Source: Helianthus annuus
Taxonomy: Eukaryota; Streptophyta; Magnoliopsida; Asterales; Asteraceae
Direction of reading: 5' to 3'
NCBI RefSeq assembly: GCF_002127325.2
Contig: NC_035444.2
Span: 35,108,904-35,172,903, forward strand
DNA: 64,000 nt
The position numbers were made by a program, and so were the translations under genes. The notes below the pieces were generated by a model. It saw only the letters and a program-made list of their open reading frames with translations. It was not told where the DNA came from and made no database searches. This document shows positions 42,433-54,420 of this stretch, piece by piece (position 1 is the stretch's first letter; each line of letters starts with the position of its first letter).

Positions 42433-44964
42433 TCACCTAGGACCAGACAGAACAGAAGCTAACAAAGGAGTCATATCTTTGTCACGTTCAACTGTTGTGT
42501 TATGCAGTCTCGGATCTGTGAAGTTGTAATCCAAGCTAGATTCAACTTTCATTACTCCTTCTAACACCTTAACCACCATAGACATTGAAGGCCTTTTTTT
42601 AAAATCACCTTGTAAGCACCATGAAGCCAATTCCATCATCTCCACAACTTCTGAACTGTGAGTCTGCATATCTTCACTGTACTTGTCAACCATATCTTGC
42701 AGAGTCCCTTGTTCCCAACAATTTTGAAGAACGTCAAGTAAGTGCCAGCTTTCTTCAGGCTGAGATTCGTCAAATTTCTTCCTCCCACACAGCATCTCTA
42801 GGAGAACGATCCCAAAGCTGTAGACATCCACTTTTTCAGTAATAACCGAACTCAACCATTCTGGAGCCAGATATCCCGGGGTTCCTCTCATCGTAGTCAT
42901 CACTTGGGTTTGATTTCTGTCAATGAGCTTTGACAACCCGAAATCAGATACTTTGGCATTGAAATCACTGTCAATCAATATATTTTGAGGTTTAATATCC
43001 AGGTGGATAATTTTTTGCCTACAATCTTCATGAAGATATGCTAGACCCTTGGCTACATCAAGAATGATTTTCTTTCTGCATTCCCATTCCAGTACGTGCT
43101 CTCGATCTCCATGGTAGATCCACCGATCTAATGACCCGTTACTCATGAATTCATACACGAGAAAACGCTTTGATTTCCAAGCACCAAATCCCCTGAGTGT
43201 AACCAGATTCACATGATGAATGCTTCCAATGGATTGAACCTCAGCTAGGAATGATTTGTTAACCTGCCCAAGACCCTCAAGACATTTTACAGCAATCTTT
43301 GAGCCGTCTTCAAGAGTCCCTTCGAAAACAGCTCCGAATCCTCCTTCACCAAGCTTTTTATTGAAATTCTCTGTGGCGGTTACCAATTCCTCATAGGAAA
43401 ACCGGTTTGGCATTCCTGGTACCTCACCTATAGACTCTTCCTCCCTTTGATCGTCCCATCTTCGCTTACGTATTTTGTAAATAAGAAAACCTACAACCCC
43501 AAGAAGAAACAAAACACTTCCAATAGTGGAAGTTAATATAACTCCTAAATTTGATTGAGATGATTGAGGTGTGGAAGTGGAAGGAGGTGATGTTGCATTC
43601 TGCACTTTTATGAAAGCTGAAGCATTACGATGAACTACATCTGGATCGACATTCATCATTGTGAAAAGTTCAAAAGGTAAATAACAATCCCCACTTGAAG
43701 AATCTGAACCATACTGAAACAGAGCTGCTTTGCATGAGCAATTGTTGACACATGCTTGTTTGCAAGTCTCTATGTCCACACTCACCATGTCTGCAATAAT
43801 ATTGAAGTGCATAACGTTCTCAAGTGCAATAAAAACTTGATCTTGGGTAGCATTACATGTAAGAGGAGTTATTTCAGAGCAACCCAGTTCTGGTTGCCGA
43901 TCGTTCACTGCTCTGAAATAGTCTATCCTGGGAGAGCTTAATACTGGGCAGCTACACTGTTGATTACCCGAGCAAAGGCCATTTCTCCCACAAGCCATAG
44001 GATAATTACACTCTCCCAAAAAACCGTTCAGTAGATCAGCCACCACTGAGAATGGTGGTTCCCCTTCAAACACTAGCAAATGCCCATTCGGCATCAGTTT
44101 CATATACTGGGCCGATGATGCTGGAGGTACGGTAATCACCTCATCAGGATCACTTGGCTCAACAGAAAAAATGAAAAGAGACAAACTGCCATTCAAGAAC
44201 CTAACATATTGTCTTCCTGTATTTGTATCGTTGCCAGAGACTGTTTTACTGAAATAGGCTTGAGGTGGGTTTGATCCAACATAAGCATACAAACCGTTAT
44301 CTGTCACTTGAAGAGAAAACAAACCTTTTTGGGCCGTCCAATTAGTTGTGGAAACACTAGGTATCAGCTGCTGTCCTTGAGACAGTGTTTGGCCCGGTAG
44401 CAAACAGTCTGTTGGGTAATCAAAAGATTGCCATACAACAGAGCTATTGACATCAAACAACGCTAGGTTTCCATCGTCAGTTAAGTTTAAACCAGCAACA
44501 GATTTCCTTGTAGTGTTGGTATTCCAAACTATGCTTCCATCAGCATCCTGCAGGACCAGTTCTCCAGTTGCAGTGAGATTCAGTACTGCACCATAGCTAA
44601 CCGGATGGTCTCGGTTTGCAGACCACACCACTTGAGGGAACCCGCTAGATGGTTGAGTGATTTGACCTCCGCTGTTGGTTTGAGCAATGAAGACAGCGAA
44701 GAGGTAAGAGGTGCAGGTTCCGTTGCAGTAGAACCCACAGGCAAATTTGGGCCCGAATGATCCTCTAAGGAGGATGGGTCGGACCATTGAGCCATCTGTG
44801 AAGCTAATATTATTGCGGAAAGATTGAGTGTTGACCCATGTGGTGGAAAGATTTGCCGAAGGGTAGTCAAAGGGCGGCTCGGTCCGCTGCTGGGCAGTGG
44901 TTGAGTGGCAATTTAAGATGAGGAACAAGGCAGAACAATAACAGTTCCATGGTTCCCTCATCAT
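42433..44964 (-). CDS. G-type lectin S-receptor-like serine/threonine kinase (SD2-like)
   Basis: This is an intact, intronless, 843-residue receptor kinase that would sense a ligand at the cell surface and signal by phosphorylation. It shows a signal peptide (about 1-25), a B-lectin domain (about 60-200, with WSANRDHPV and VVWQSFDYPTD), a Cys-rich EGF/S-locus-like segment (about 318-362), a PAN/apple-like segment (about 370-455, CKQACVNNCSCKAALF), a transmembrane helix (about 474-496) and a kinase domain (about 533-805). Kinase residues are present: GEGGFG 539-544, Lys560, HLDIKPQN with Asp656, DFG 674-676 and APEWL. The residue before the catalytic Asp is Leu, so this is a non-RD kinase. Length and layout match SD2-type members such as the SD2-5 group. 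The start is one of two adjacent Met codons. It is the only clearly functional host gene here. Confidence 0.95.
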   Translation of the reverse strand: MMREPWNCYCSALFLILNCHSTTAQQRTEPPFDYPSANLSTTWVNTQSFRNNISFTDGSMVRPILLRGSFGPKFACGFYCNGTCTSYLFAVFIAQTNSGGQITQPSSGFPQVVWSANRDHPVSYGAVLNLTATGELVLQDADGSIVWNTNTTRKSVAGLNLTDDGNLALFDVNSSVVWQSFDYPTDCLLPGQTLSQGQQLIPSVSTTNWTAQKGLFSLQVTDNGLYAYVGSNPPQAYFSKTVSGNDTNTGRQYVRFLNGSLSLFIFSVEPSDPDEVITVPPASSAQYMKLMPNGHLLVFEGEPPFSVVADLLNGFLGECNYPMACGRNGLCSGNQQCSCPVLSSPRIDYFRAVNDRQPELGCSEITPLTCNATQDQVFIALENVMHFNIIADMVSVDIETCKQACVNNCSCKAALFQYGSDSSSGDCYLPFELFTMMNVDPDVVHRNASAFIKVQNATSPPSTSTPQSSQSNLGVILTSTIGSVLFLLGVVGFLIYKIRKRRWDDQREEESIGEVPGMPNRFSYEELVTATENFNKKLGEGGFGAVFEGTLEDGSKIAVKCLEGLGQVNKSFLAEVQSIGSIHHVNLVTLRGFGAWKSKRFLVYEFMSNGSLDRWIYHGDREHVLEWECRKKIILDVAKGLAYLHEDCRQKIIHLDIKPQNILIDSDFNAKVSDFGLSKLIDRNQTQVMTTMRGTPGYLAPEWLSSVITEKVDVYSFGIVLLEMLCGRKKFDESQPEESWHLLDVLQNCWEQGTLQDMVDKYSEDMQTHSSEVVEMMELASWCLQGDFKKRPSMSMVVKVLEGVMKVESSLDYNFTDPRLHNTTVERDKDMTPLLASVLSGPR

Positions 44965-45719
44965 TAATCGTTAATGAAGATAAATGTTTCATGACTAAAT
45001 ATCATACCTACAATAGAAAAAGTCAAAAGTCAACTGCATGCTATAGTTGACTCATTAGGACGAAGTTTCCTTGTAATAGCAGGTAGTAATCATGAGCATG
45101 GTCAATTGGCCAAATATCTAGATTATATGTATACAACTTGCAGCAATGCCACGTCACCATAATCATCTCAGCAAAAATCAGAGGAAGCTTTTGAGCTGTC
45201 TGTTGGGGGGTGATTTTGCCACGTACCTTATCAGACCGACAACCATCGTGATTTCTTGTGATTCGATTGCTGGTGGAATTACCCAAGAACATGTTTGGGA
45301 AAATTAGGGTACGCTGAAATTATTCATCTTTCGTCTAGTATTATGGATTTTAACTTCACAACTGGAATTAGGTGATAAGATTGATACAGTTTGCCAAGGC
45401 TCAGTATCTGGACCTCTCGTTGGGTGTGTGATATACCACTGCCGTCAGCTGTGGAGAGATTGGGTTTAATTTGTTTTTACAGTTATACCCTTCTTTTTTA
45501 CAACATTTCACCAATGCCCGCAAGTTTTATCGTTCTTCATTTTAACAACATTTCACCAATGCCCACAAGTTATATCACCGCTCCTTGTAGTATGACTTTT
45601 GTAACTATAGTGACCCTTATCAGCTGATGCCGTTAAGTTTACAGATAAATCCGTGTTAAATTACCAATCTGACCTCAATATTTTAAAAAGCATAAATAAA
45701 AATAAGAAAATATATAAAA
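44965..45719. other. Upstream region of the receptor kinase
   Basis: This holds the promoter of the minus-strand kinase gene. A near-duplicate stretch (ACAACATTTCACCAATGCC, at about 45501 and 45544) is the only repeat. I cannot place a TATA box or binding site with confidence. A Helitron begins at 45720. Confidence 0.5.
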
Positions 45720-46619
45720 CTAGGTTATAACCCCGTTTATTACACGGATTAAATAAATAAAATATCAAATAGTTAATAACGAAGATTTAACATTTATAAA
45801 ACGATATTCTAAGACGCTTTTATGATATCCGAACGAAATTTTGTGTCATGTATGATCAAAACTTGTGATGTTTGTCAAGTTTATAAATATGAAAGCATTT
45901 GAACCATCGATTAGAAGACAAACTGTATCATCGCCTTTCTCACGACGTGAACATACATTTAATAACCCAAGTTATTTTTTTTAAATAACAGTGGTCTTAA
46001 TTTATTACTTCTAAAAATATTGTTGAAATGTTTAGATTAGTCATATAACAATTGGCCAATTAGATAAACTTTAGTTACAAAATAATATTTAAATTAATTA
46101 GATAAGTATAAATTATCAGTAATTATTAAATTATACAACTTTAAAATTTAAATATATGGACTTGAGTTGTATCTTAAAAGGATGGTTGTTTTTTGTATAA
46201 ATTTATTAGTATGATAAATGTAGTTATTTTTCTTCTTGTATTTTAAATATATTAAATAAATAAATTATTTGTTAAGCAAGAAAATCGTTCCCTCCACCCT
46301 CGTTATGAAAATGCTCGATATTTGTTTCAATTATTAAGATATAATTTCTAACCTAGTAATTAATACAAATAAGAAAACCGTTCCCTCAACCCTCGTTATG
46401 AAAATGCTCGATATTTGTTTCAATTATTAAGATATAATTCTAACCTAGTAATTAATATAAATAATAATATAATTTATGGAACTTTATCCGTAATTTTTTA
46501 AATGTTTGAAACATATATTAAATTTAATAATTTAAATTAAATAATAACTATCTACAAGTAAATGGTCTAGAATAATGACAAGTGTCAATTTATTGATTTC
46601 TTTTATTATATAGTATAGA
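45720..46619 (-). mobile_element. Non-autonomous Helitron, about 900 bp
   Basis: On the minus strand it starts TCTATACTATATAATAAA just after an A (46620) and ends with a short hairpin CCGT...ACGG, then GGTTATAACCTAG followed by a T (45719). TC at the 5' end, a hairpin some ten bases before a CTAG end, and insertion between A and T with no target duplication are the Helitron marks. There is no Rep/helicase; a 93-bp tandem duplication is inside. Confidence 0.75.
46279..46464. repeat. 93-bp tandem duplication inside the Helitron
   Basis: Two near-identical copies start at 46279 and 46372 (AGAAAATCGTTCCCTCCACC against AGAAAACCGTTCCCTCAACC) and share TATGAAAATGCTCGATATTT. The few differences imply a recent duplication. 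Confidence 0.85.
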
Positions 46620-46656
46620 TATAAAAAGATAACATATATATATATATATACATATA

Positions 46657-49144
46657 GAAACGGGATCAGAAGAAAAACGCTCAAAAGTGTGAGAACAGTG
46701 AGAACGCATCCTGGCCCAACACGTGTCACGCGGCATAGAGAAGGGCGGAGAGGCTTTTTTGTCCTTTTATCTTCTCATTTTCCAGTTCCGCTTTTCACAA
46801 TATTGTTTTATTTTTGGGGTTTAAGATTTTTGGCGTTAACCAAACTCAATAATTAATGGCGTTTAATGGTTTCATTGTATTAACATTTTGGCGTTTATAG
46901 CGTTTATTGCGTTTTTCAAATCGTATGCCACTGGAACCCCAGGGGGTCAGGAAACCTATCTGAATGGCGTTTTTAAAGGCGTTTTTAAAAAAGATGGCCC
47001 ATTGTTCTATTATTTTTTATATACATTTTGGCGTTTGTGGTATCTTGCCGTTTTACAATTGTAAAATTATATTTCAACCATCGGGAAAAAATAGAAGCGA
47101 AGAAAATAAATTAAAAATCCTAATCGGATCCCTCTTAACAATCTTCACTGTCATCAGTCTCTCTCTTCTTTAATAGTACAAGAACTGTCACCAAATGTAT
47201 GGCTTTTTATGTAAAACTTAACAAACCCATCGGTTTGATTATTTTGCCTGCTCGTCTGTTGAAGTGGCTTTTTGTGGATGTTTGGGGAGATAGATATATG
47301 ACGTGTGGGTGGGTTTTTCGCTTTTTCTTCATCTTGATCTTCATTTTTGTAATCATCCCACTCTTCAGTGCCATTGATCTCTTCTCCTCATCCAAGCCTT
47401 ATTTAAGAACAAAGAACACAAAATGACATTCGATTATCATCAGTATCTTTTTCCTGAAGATTTGTCCATCTCATGCAACAAAATCTTACTAAGTTACTCC
47501 CCTCAGCTAACAATCCATTCAGTGAAACTTCACGAAGACACTACTAAATATCCAAGAAAGCATATTAGCCATCTTTGATTTTTTTAATTTTTTGGCGTTT
47601 TTACAGTGAGTGGTATTTAGTAGTATTTGGCGTTTATTTTTTTGGTTTGATTAAATGGAAATTGCTGAGAGTTATTATTTTATAGGATTTCTTTTGGCGG
47701 CGTAGGTTAGGCGGTGCATTATTATAATAAATTATTCGTCGTTTCAGTTACTGTTTGTAATTATTGTTTCTGAAGTCTGTAACACGCCGCGTCTTTTAAG
47801 TTTGGCGTTTTAGATTCTAATATAATAAATTTTCCGACTCTTCATTTTTACTGTTTTGTAGTTACTGTTTCTAGTTACATTTTCAAGTTTGGTTTTTATT
47901 TTTTTTATTTTTCAGGTTTTTTATAATACTTTTCCAAAGTAATTTTATTATAGTTTGGGAGTTTTTGGGGCGTTTTATGGCATGATAGCGTTTTAACAAG
48001 CATTTGACTGTCTGGCGTTTTTATTATATATGGCGTTTTTATTATATAACAATCAACTGAAAAAGAAAATTAAAAAAAAAAGAATATATAAACAATTGAT
48101 CTTCCAAATCTTCACTGTCACCAGTCTCTTTCTTTTTTTTTTAAATCATCTTAACTGGCTGTTTTGACTTTCGTATGATTCATTTTGTTTTTTTTTTTGT
48201 TTTTCAAGTAGTTTTTTTTGTCGCCGTTGGAAGCACAAAGTCTGACATCAGCATCTTTTTCTTGAAGATTTGTCCATCTCATGCATCAAAATGTTATTGA
48301 GTTTACACCCTTCAGCCAACAATCTTGAACTTTTCAATGAACGATGTTTGATTTTTTGATTTTGGCGTTTTACCGATAAAAAGAACGCCACTAAATAAAA
48401 GTACCTTAAACCTCAAAATTTGATCATGCTAAAATCAATAATGTTTTGTTGTATGAGATGGACAACATTGTTAATCCTCGGTTAAGAAAGATAACTGACA
48501 ATGTTGTCCACCCCATACAGCTAAACTTTATTGACAACAAACCTCAATAATGTTTTTATGTGTTTTGACGTTATAAATTGGATGGAAGTTGAGTATAAAG
48601 TCAATAAGATTTTGACTCAATGAAATGGACAATATCCTCACTTAAGGATTTTTTTCCATTACATTGAGTGAAACCTTTAAAGACAAGCAAACTGAATTTC
48701 AAATAAACGTTTTGGGTTAGATAGATATTTGATGTTTGGTTTTTTTGGCGTTTCTAAGACGAATGGTATATATTAAATATGGCGTTTGGGGTTTTGTGTG
48801 TGATTTTAATTGAATGTCTAAGATGTTGTATATATAGGATTTTTTTTGGCGGTTTTTTTAGGCGGGATTTAATTTTAATTAAGTTTGGCGATTTATATCT
48901 AATAGCGTTTTTAGTTAGAATGGTGTGTGCTATATGTTTGGCGTTTTATTTCATGAGATGGCGTTTTGTGTGGAGAAGTCAAAAGACTTTTTTACCCTTA
49001 ATGAAGCGCGTCCACGTAATAAAATTGTTGTTATTTACGAAAACGTCACCACGCCAATCTAGTCCACAGATTGTTTTGATCGGACGATTAATAAGCGTTC
49101 TCACCGTTCTCACACTTTCCACCATTTTCTCTAGATCGCGGCCC
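46657..49144. mobile_element. TIR element in a TA microsatellite, 2.5 kb
   Basis: The ends are inverted repeats sharing AAAGTGTGAGAACNGTGAGA (left about 46692, right reverse complement about 49093-49118) and continuing to a TATAG junction. Runs of TA flank both sides (46634-46650 and 49145-49163). The interior is AT-rich with many GGCGTTT words and two diverged copies of a block containing AAGATTTGTCCATCTCATGC (about 47456 and 48265). No transposase is visible. It belongs to the same family as 1641-2739 by its end motif and target choice. Confidence 0.7.
47199..47426 (+). CDS. Small ORF with hydrophobic segment inside the TIR element (doubtful)
   Basis: This is a 75-codon frame (MAFYVKLNKPIGL) with a Trp/Arg-containing middle and one strongly hydrophobic stretch at about residues 43-61. 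It is less AT-biased than its surroundings. It could be a captured piece of a host gene for a small membrane protein, or chance. No family is recognised and no promoter is evident. Confidence 0.2.
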   Translation: MAFYVKLNKPIGLIILPARLLKWLFVDVWGDRYMTCGWVFRFFFILIFIFVIIPLFSAIDLFSSSKPYLRTKNTK

Positions 49145-49310
49145 TATATATATATATATATATATAGAAGAGTCCATGTACAAACATTTGAAATGTATGC
49201 AATGTAGTAGGAGAGAAACTCATCTATTGATCTCCCAAGATCAATGACTCAAAATTAGGAGGGGACATTTTGGTAAATATGACTTTTAAACAATTGAAAA
49301 AACAAATAGA

Positions 49311-50134
49311 GAAAGGGTGTTTTGGTCTTTTCTTATTTGAACTCCTTCCTCCTTAATTTTCAAACGGCTATAAATTTTTCATACGTTAGTATTTTAAAAA
49401 ACTACATTGTATTAGCGAACATTTTATTCTCTTTAATTCGAGCAGCCTATCGCTATAGTTTTCTTTAAAAAAAATTACAGGATTTTAAATACCCGTTACA
49501 TGATTTCATTATCGTATTTTATGTGAAACCCCACTAAGTGATTATGTAATTACGTAACAATAGTTGACTATGTATTATTATGTGACTACGTGATTTTGAA
49601 TACCTATTTCGTAATTACGTAAATTGATTATAGTATTTATGTGAAACCCACTGAGTGATTACGTAAAAACAAAACATGTAGTACATAATATTTCATATGT
49701 AATACCTATTATTTTAGGTATAATAACATATAAAGGATAAATTATATACAAAACGTTAGCCAAATCAACTTATAATAACCACATAATGTTGTATATTTGA
49801 GATTTAATCACGTAATAAAACATAAACTATCAACTTCTTACGTAATAACGTAATAAGCATAATTGCAATAACATTAGTTATAACAAATCATATTGAATAT
49901 GTAATCACGTAATGGATTTATATTGAATGTGCAATCACGTAATGATTTATGTTGAATATGTAATCACGTAATCGCTATTCAAAAATCATGTAGTCATGTA
50001 CACTGGGTATTTAAAGAGAATGAAATGGCCGTTAATACGGTGTAATTTTTTTTTGAAAAAATATTAACGTATGAAAAAGTTATAGCCGTTTGAAAAACAA
50101 GGGGGAAACTAGTTCACTTGAGAAAAGACAAAAT
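49311..50134. mobile_element. Fold-back element with long inverted arms
   Basis: Arms of about 130 bp face each other: CAAACGGCTATAAATTTTTC (left, about 49361) and, reversed from 50097, CAAACGGCTATAACTTTTTC, both continuing through a CATTTTATTCTCTTTAA-like block. The centre is rich in GTAATCACGTAAT and similar words (49540-49980). No coding capacity is seen. The true outer ends are uncertain; the left may reach the TA run at 49163. Confidence 0.65.
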
Positions 50135-50170
50135 TACCCTTCCTGTCAATGACACTTGTCACTTCCTCCT

Positions 50171-51479
50171 TGTGACACCTCGATAATTTGTTGATCGAAT
50201 CCTAAGGTGACACGTGTTTAAAGACCCTCCATATAAATTCAAAATGTTGAAAGAGAGGGCAAGAGTCGTCAAAAAGGGGAAAAACGAAGTCGAGGAACTA
50301 AGACTGCCAAAAAGTAAAATTTTATTCTTTCTGAATGTACCTTGCGGACCATATCTATAACCCCTTGCGGTACGCAACGGGTGTATAATTAGATTGCACA
50401 CAGACGGTCCGCAAAGGGTCCTAGACAACAGGTTCTTGGCTGGCAACAACCTAATTCTATCTCTTGCCACCTATCTCGCAATGTTGCTACTCTCAACCTG
50501 CATTTGACACATCCTTGGACACTAAGCAGCCTCTAGGACCACCATGGACACTTTCCTTGATTTCCTCAACCTCCCTTGGCTATAAATAGCAACCATAGTG
50601 TCCCATCATCCCAAACACTTCACTTACAAAAGTCTAGTGGACACTTTATCTTCTGATCTTTCAAGCCTTTCCTTTAGTGTTTTAAGAAGTCCTCTAAAGC
50701 AAGTAAGTTCTCTTTCCTTAGCTCTTTCCATAGCATTCAGTTTTGTTGTCTAGTTTCGTTTGAAAGACCAGAATCGTCAACAATTTGACTTTTATGTTGA
50801 CTTTCATTCTGACCACTTTGGTCAAACCAATTTCAAATTAAATACACCCAAGACCAAGTGATCATCATGATGTAAGGTATAATACCCTGCATTTATATTA
50901 CGTGATCATCACGTCTTAATGGACCAAATAACAAGTCAAATTTATATTTCTAAAAAGTCAAAACACAACTTTATGTAAATATGAAGAATTATTTTAAAGC
51001 ATATGTAATTTGATGTTTTGGCACTAAACAGTTTGTACAACATAATAAAATATATTTTAACATATTGGGCTTGTCGTGCACCCATTTGACCATTTGAAAC
51101 CGTTTTTACGCATACAACTTGTTAAAATAATATAAGCCATATAAACAAGTCGTAACTGGTCAAAACATTTTCAAAACACTTTCAAATCAGAATGTAATGT
51201 TAAATAAACCATATTACATGAGTCTCTTCACTCGTATGGTTATAAACCACGTTATATCCGGTCAACGCTTAATTTAGCGGAATCGAGCTTAAATCCATGT
51301 TAATCGGTCAAGTCCAAAGGACTTATAATGACCTGTAAACAATTCTAATGGATGAATATTTGCATTTGCTCCGAACTATAGAGCCCTTTAGAAATCGCAT
51401 TGTAGGATATTAAACTTTGAATTCGGTCGTGCTAAAGAGCCAAATACGTTGTGAGCACAGTTACACATGTAAATACTTT
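50171..51479 (+). repeat. LTR-like block with plus-strand TATA box
   Basis: It starts TGTGACACCTCG, a typical plant gypsy LTR start, and holds CTATAAATAGC at 50580-50590 followed by a CT-rich leader, as an LTR promoter would. The 3' end is not clear, and no coding region follows in the same direction, so this may be a solo or truncated LTR. Nothing else is seen across the 1.3 kb. Confidence 0.5.
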
Positions 51480-51954
51480 TTAACCACTTTTATTATATAA
51501 AACATGGGATTGTTGATCAGTTCTGTTAATATGTAATGGAAAAATGTAAATAATACCCATTACAGCAGGCAGGCCAATAGAGAATCCAGAGATAGATGTA
51601 GCCATGGAGTTTGACATGTTAGTCAACTTGATCTGGTTCCCGCTTAGAGTGTATATCAATGATGGCAGTACCAATTTCTTTAGGGTTGAAACTTGTAATA
51701 TGGAGAGAGAGGATGTCAAATTGTTGTGATGTTATTGTTAAAGTCTAACCTAAAACTCTCTCTAGTAATCTTTTTAAATACACCCAAGGGGAATATTAAG
51801 GGTAAATGGGTCCATCAACAATTACCAACTAATATATTATAAGGTATAATTATATTTTGAACTATATAATATAAATAATAATGATGGCTACTGGATTACA
51901 TACATATGATATACTCACCACCTCTATCTGATCACACAACTTCAATTTTACGAT

Positions 51955-52628
51955 CTAGTTGTTTTTCAACTTCAACTTTATAATCTTTAAAAGTTGTAAG
52001 GATTCAGATTTTTCCTTAATGAGATACAAGTACATGTAACGGGAATAATCGTCAATGAAAGTGATAAATGAAGTATGTCCAGTTATGCCAGCGATAGGGT
52101 AAGGACCACTAATGTCAGTGTGAATGAGTTCTAATAAATTAGAACTCCTATTCATTGATGTAATTTTACCTTTAAGGCATTGGACACATGTTCCAAAGTC
52201 AGTGAAATCGAGAAGTGGTAGAGTTCATCCTTTACGTGTCGAGTTAATCATTCTCGTGAGATGCGACCTAAAAGTTGATGCCACAACATGGATGAAGTCT
52301 CTAAGTCTCGTTTTTGTTTCAACTTTGTGATTGATTCATTAATATTATATGACAACAAAGATTTGGAAAAATCATCATGTAGTTCTAATCTATACAGACC
52401 ACCATCCAGAATGCCAGTACCATACACTACTGAATTATAAAGAACAGGGAGTTTGTGATAACCATGAGAAACAACAGAACCGTCTATGTCTAACGTTGGT
52501 ACTGATACAAAGTTCCGAGTAACCTCAGGAACATATAAGGTATCATAAAGTTTAAAGGATAAATTAGTTTTCATAAATAATTGTAATGTTCCCACAACCT
52601 TCACTTCTAGTTCCTTATCATTCTCCAT
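51955..52628 (-). pseudogene. Ty1/copia fragment (protease end to integrase start)
   Basis: A 126-codon frame at 52248-52628 carries the region after copia protease (LYDTLYVPEVTRNFVSV) and the pre-integrase motif MLWHQLLGRIS. After a stop it continues at 51955-52155 with the integrase beginning LELIHTDISGPYPI and FIDDYSRYMYLYLI. It is truncated at both ends, and no LTRs are seen. The lineage differs from Element D. Confidence 0.8.
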
Positions 52629-52879
52629 TTTTAGTGTTCTTTGGTTTCTTTCGACCCTCCGGATTGTAAGAAATCCCTGAGTAGAATTCGGCTCATGTGT
52701 AGCTTTCTCGTTTTAATTATTTATAATTAAAGTTATGTAAATTGTAAGTTTTAACTTTTACATTAAATGATCCTTGACCTCTTAAAATGTTTATATTTAT
52801 TTCAAAATTATTCTGTTTTTCTTTAAATTTCAAAGAATGAAATTTACATTTAAGCAAAAAACAATACAATGAGAGATCA

Positions 52880-54410
52880 AAATAGTCTCAAGCATTTGTT
52901 GGAGCAAAAGATAACCACACCTTTACAACATACTTGGTTAAGTAAACCGATGGGATATGATTATGACATTGTGTATAAGAATGGAATTGAGAATAATGCG
53001 GTGATGCATTATCTAGAGTACATGGGGCAACTTTATTTCAATTAGCAATCTCATCTTATAAACCATTACTGTGAGAAAAGATCAAAGCACATTGGGTACA
53101 AGATGTTATGGCTTAGGAATTGATTCAAAAGTTAATACACGGTGAGGCAATTAAGAATATGAAATGGGATTTAAGGCATTTAAGGCGTGAATTTTGGGAT
53201 ACAAGCAACCTTACTGAAGTTTAAAGACATGTTTTATTGGAAAAAAGGCAACTAAAGATGTGAAGAAATTGGTTAAGACTTGTGATGTGTGTTTAAAAGC
53301 AAAGTACGAGGCCATAGCTACCCCTGGTTTGCTTAATCCCTTACCTGCGTTACAATCCATATTCACTGATGTATCAATGGATTTCATTAGTGGTCTTCTT
53401 AAATTTAAATTTAGAAGGAAGGACTTCTAGTGGTCGTGGATAGGTTTACAAAGTTTGGTCACTTCCTACCATTGAAACATCCTTTTCAGCATACAGGTTG
53501 CACAAGTGATGATGGACAATGTGTTTAAATTGCATGGGAGTCTGCAGACTGTTGTATCAGATAGAGATCCTATTTTCTTAGTAATTTTTGTAAAGAGTTT
53601 CTAAAACTACAAGGTATTGAATAGGCCCTATCTAGTGCTTATCACCCACAATCTCATGGGCAAACCAAGGTTTTTAACAAATGTTTGGAGACATATTTAC
53701 GATGCATGGTGATGACAGAACTTGTAGCTTGGTTAAAGTGGCTTCCTCTTGCTGCATGGTGGTATAACACCAGTTAGAATTATGTCATTCAAATGACACC
53801 ATTCAAAGCCTTATATAGTTTTAACCCTCTTAGTCAGTTACCCTATATTCATTGTCACACTACAATAGCTGATTTGGAAAGTTGGTTCAAACATAGAGTG
53901 GAGATGTTAATGACTTTAAAACAATCATTGGATAGAGTAAGGAATACAATGAAACAGTCCGGAGTTGAAAAGGAGTGATAGAACTTTTCTCAGAAAGTAG
54001 GTGATTGGGTATATTTGAAATTACAACCCTATGTTCAAACTTCTTTGAGGTTACAAAAGTATACTAAGCTTTCTCAGAAGTATTTTGGACCATTTAGACT
54101 GACAAAGAGGGTGGGAGTTGCAACATACACCTTAGATTTTCCTTAAGAATCTCGGTTACATCCAACTTTTCACGTCTCTTTATTAAAGAAAGCATATGGG
54201 CCTCCTGATCATCAGATTGTATTACCAAGTGCAACTGAACCAATGCTGTAGCCTTTGGCCATTTTGGATAAGAAGTTTGCTAGATAAGGGAATGGGCCTG
54301 TTGTGAAGTTTCTTGTTCAATGGAAGGAATTACCAAGCCATGGCTCGACGTGGGAAGAAGCATCTGACTTCAGGAACAAGTATCCGGATTTTGATGTCTA
54401 TTCTTGAGAT
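52880..54410 (+). pseudogene. Decayed chromovirus pol fragment (RNase H end, integrase, chromodomain)
   Basis: Several frames broken by stops and shifts read, in order, the end of RNase H (GYDYDIVYKNG), the integrase zinc site (CDVCLKAK), the core (DVSMDFISGL, AYHPQSHGQTKVFNKCLETYLRC, MTPFKALY) and a C-terminal part (VGDWVYLKLQPY, HPTFHVSLLKKA) ending in a chromodomain-like segment (FLVQWKELPSHGSTWEEA). It is the plus-strand 3' half of a Ty3/gypsy chromovirus of the small Reina-like kind. The 3' LTR follows at 54435. Confidence 0.8.
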
Positions 54411-54420
54411 CAAGAATGTT

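Noticed and set aside
51550..51725. Possible plus-strand exon after CCATTACAG (about 60 open codons)
   Set aside because: Single short frame, no partner exon, no recognised family; chance cannot be excluded.
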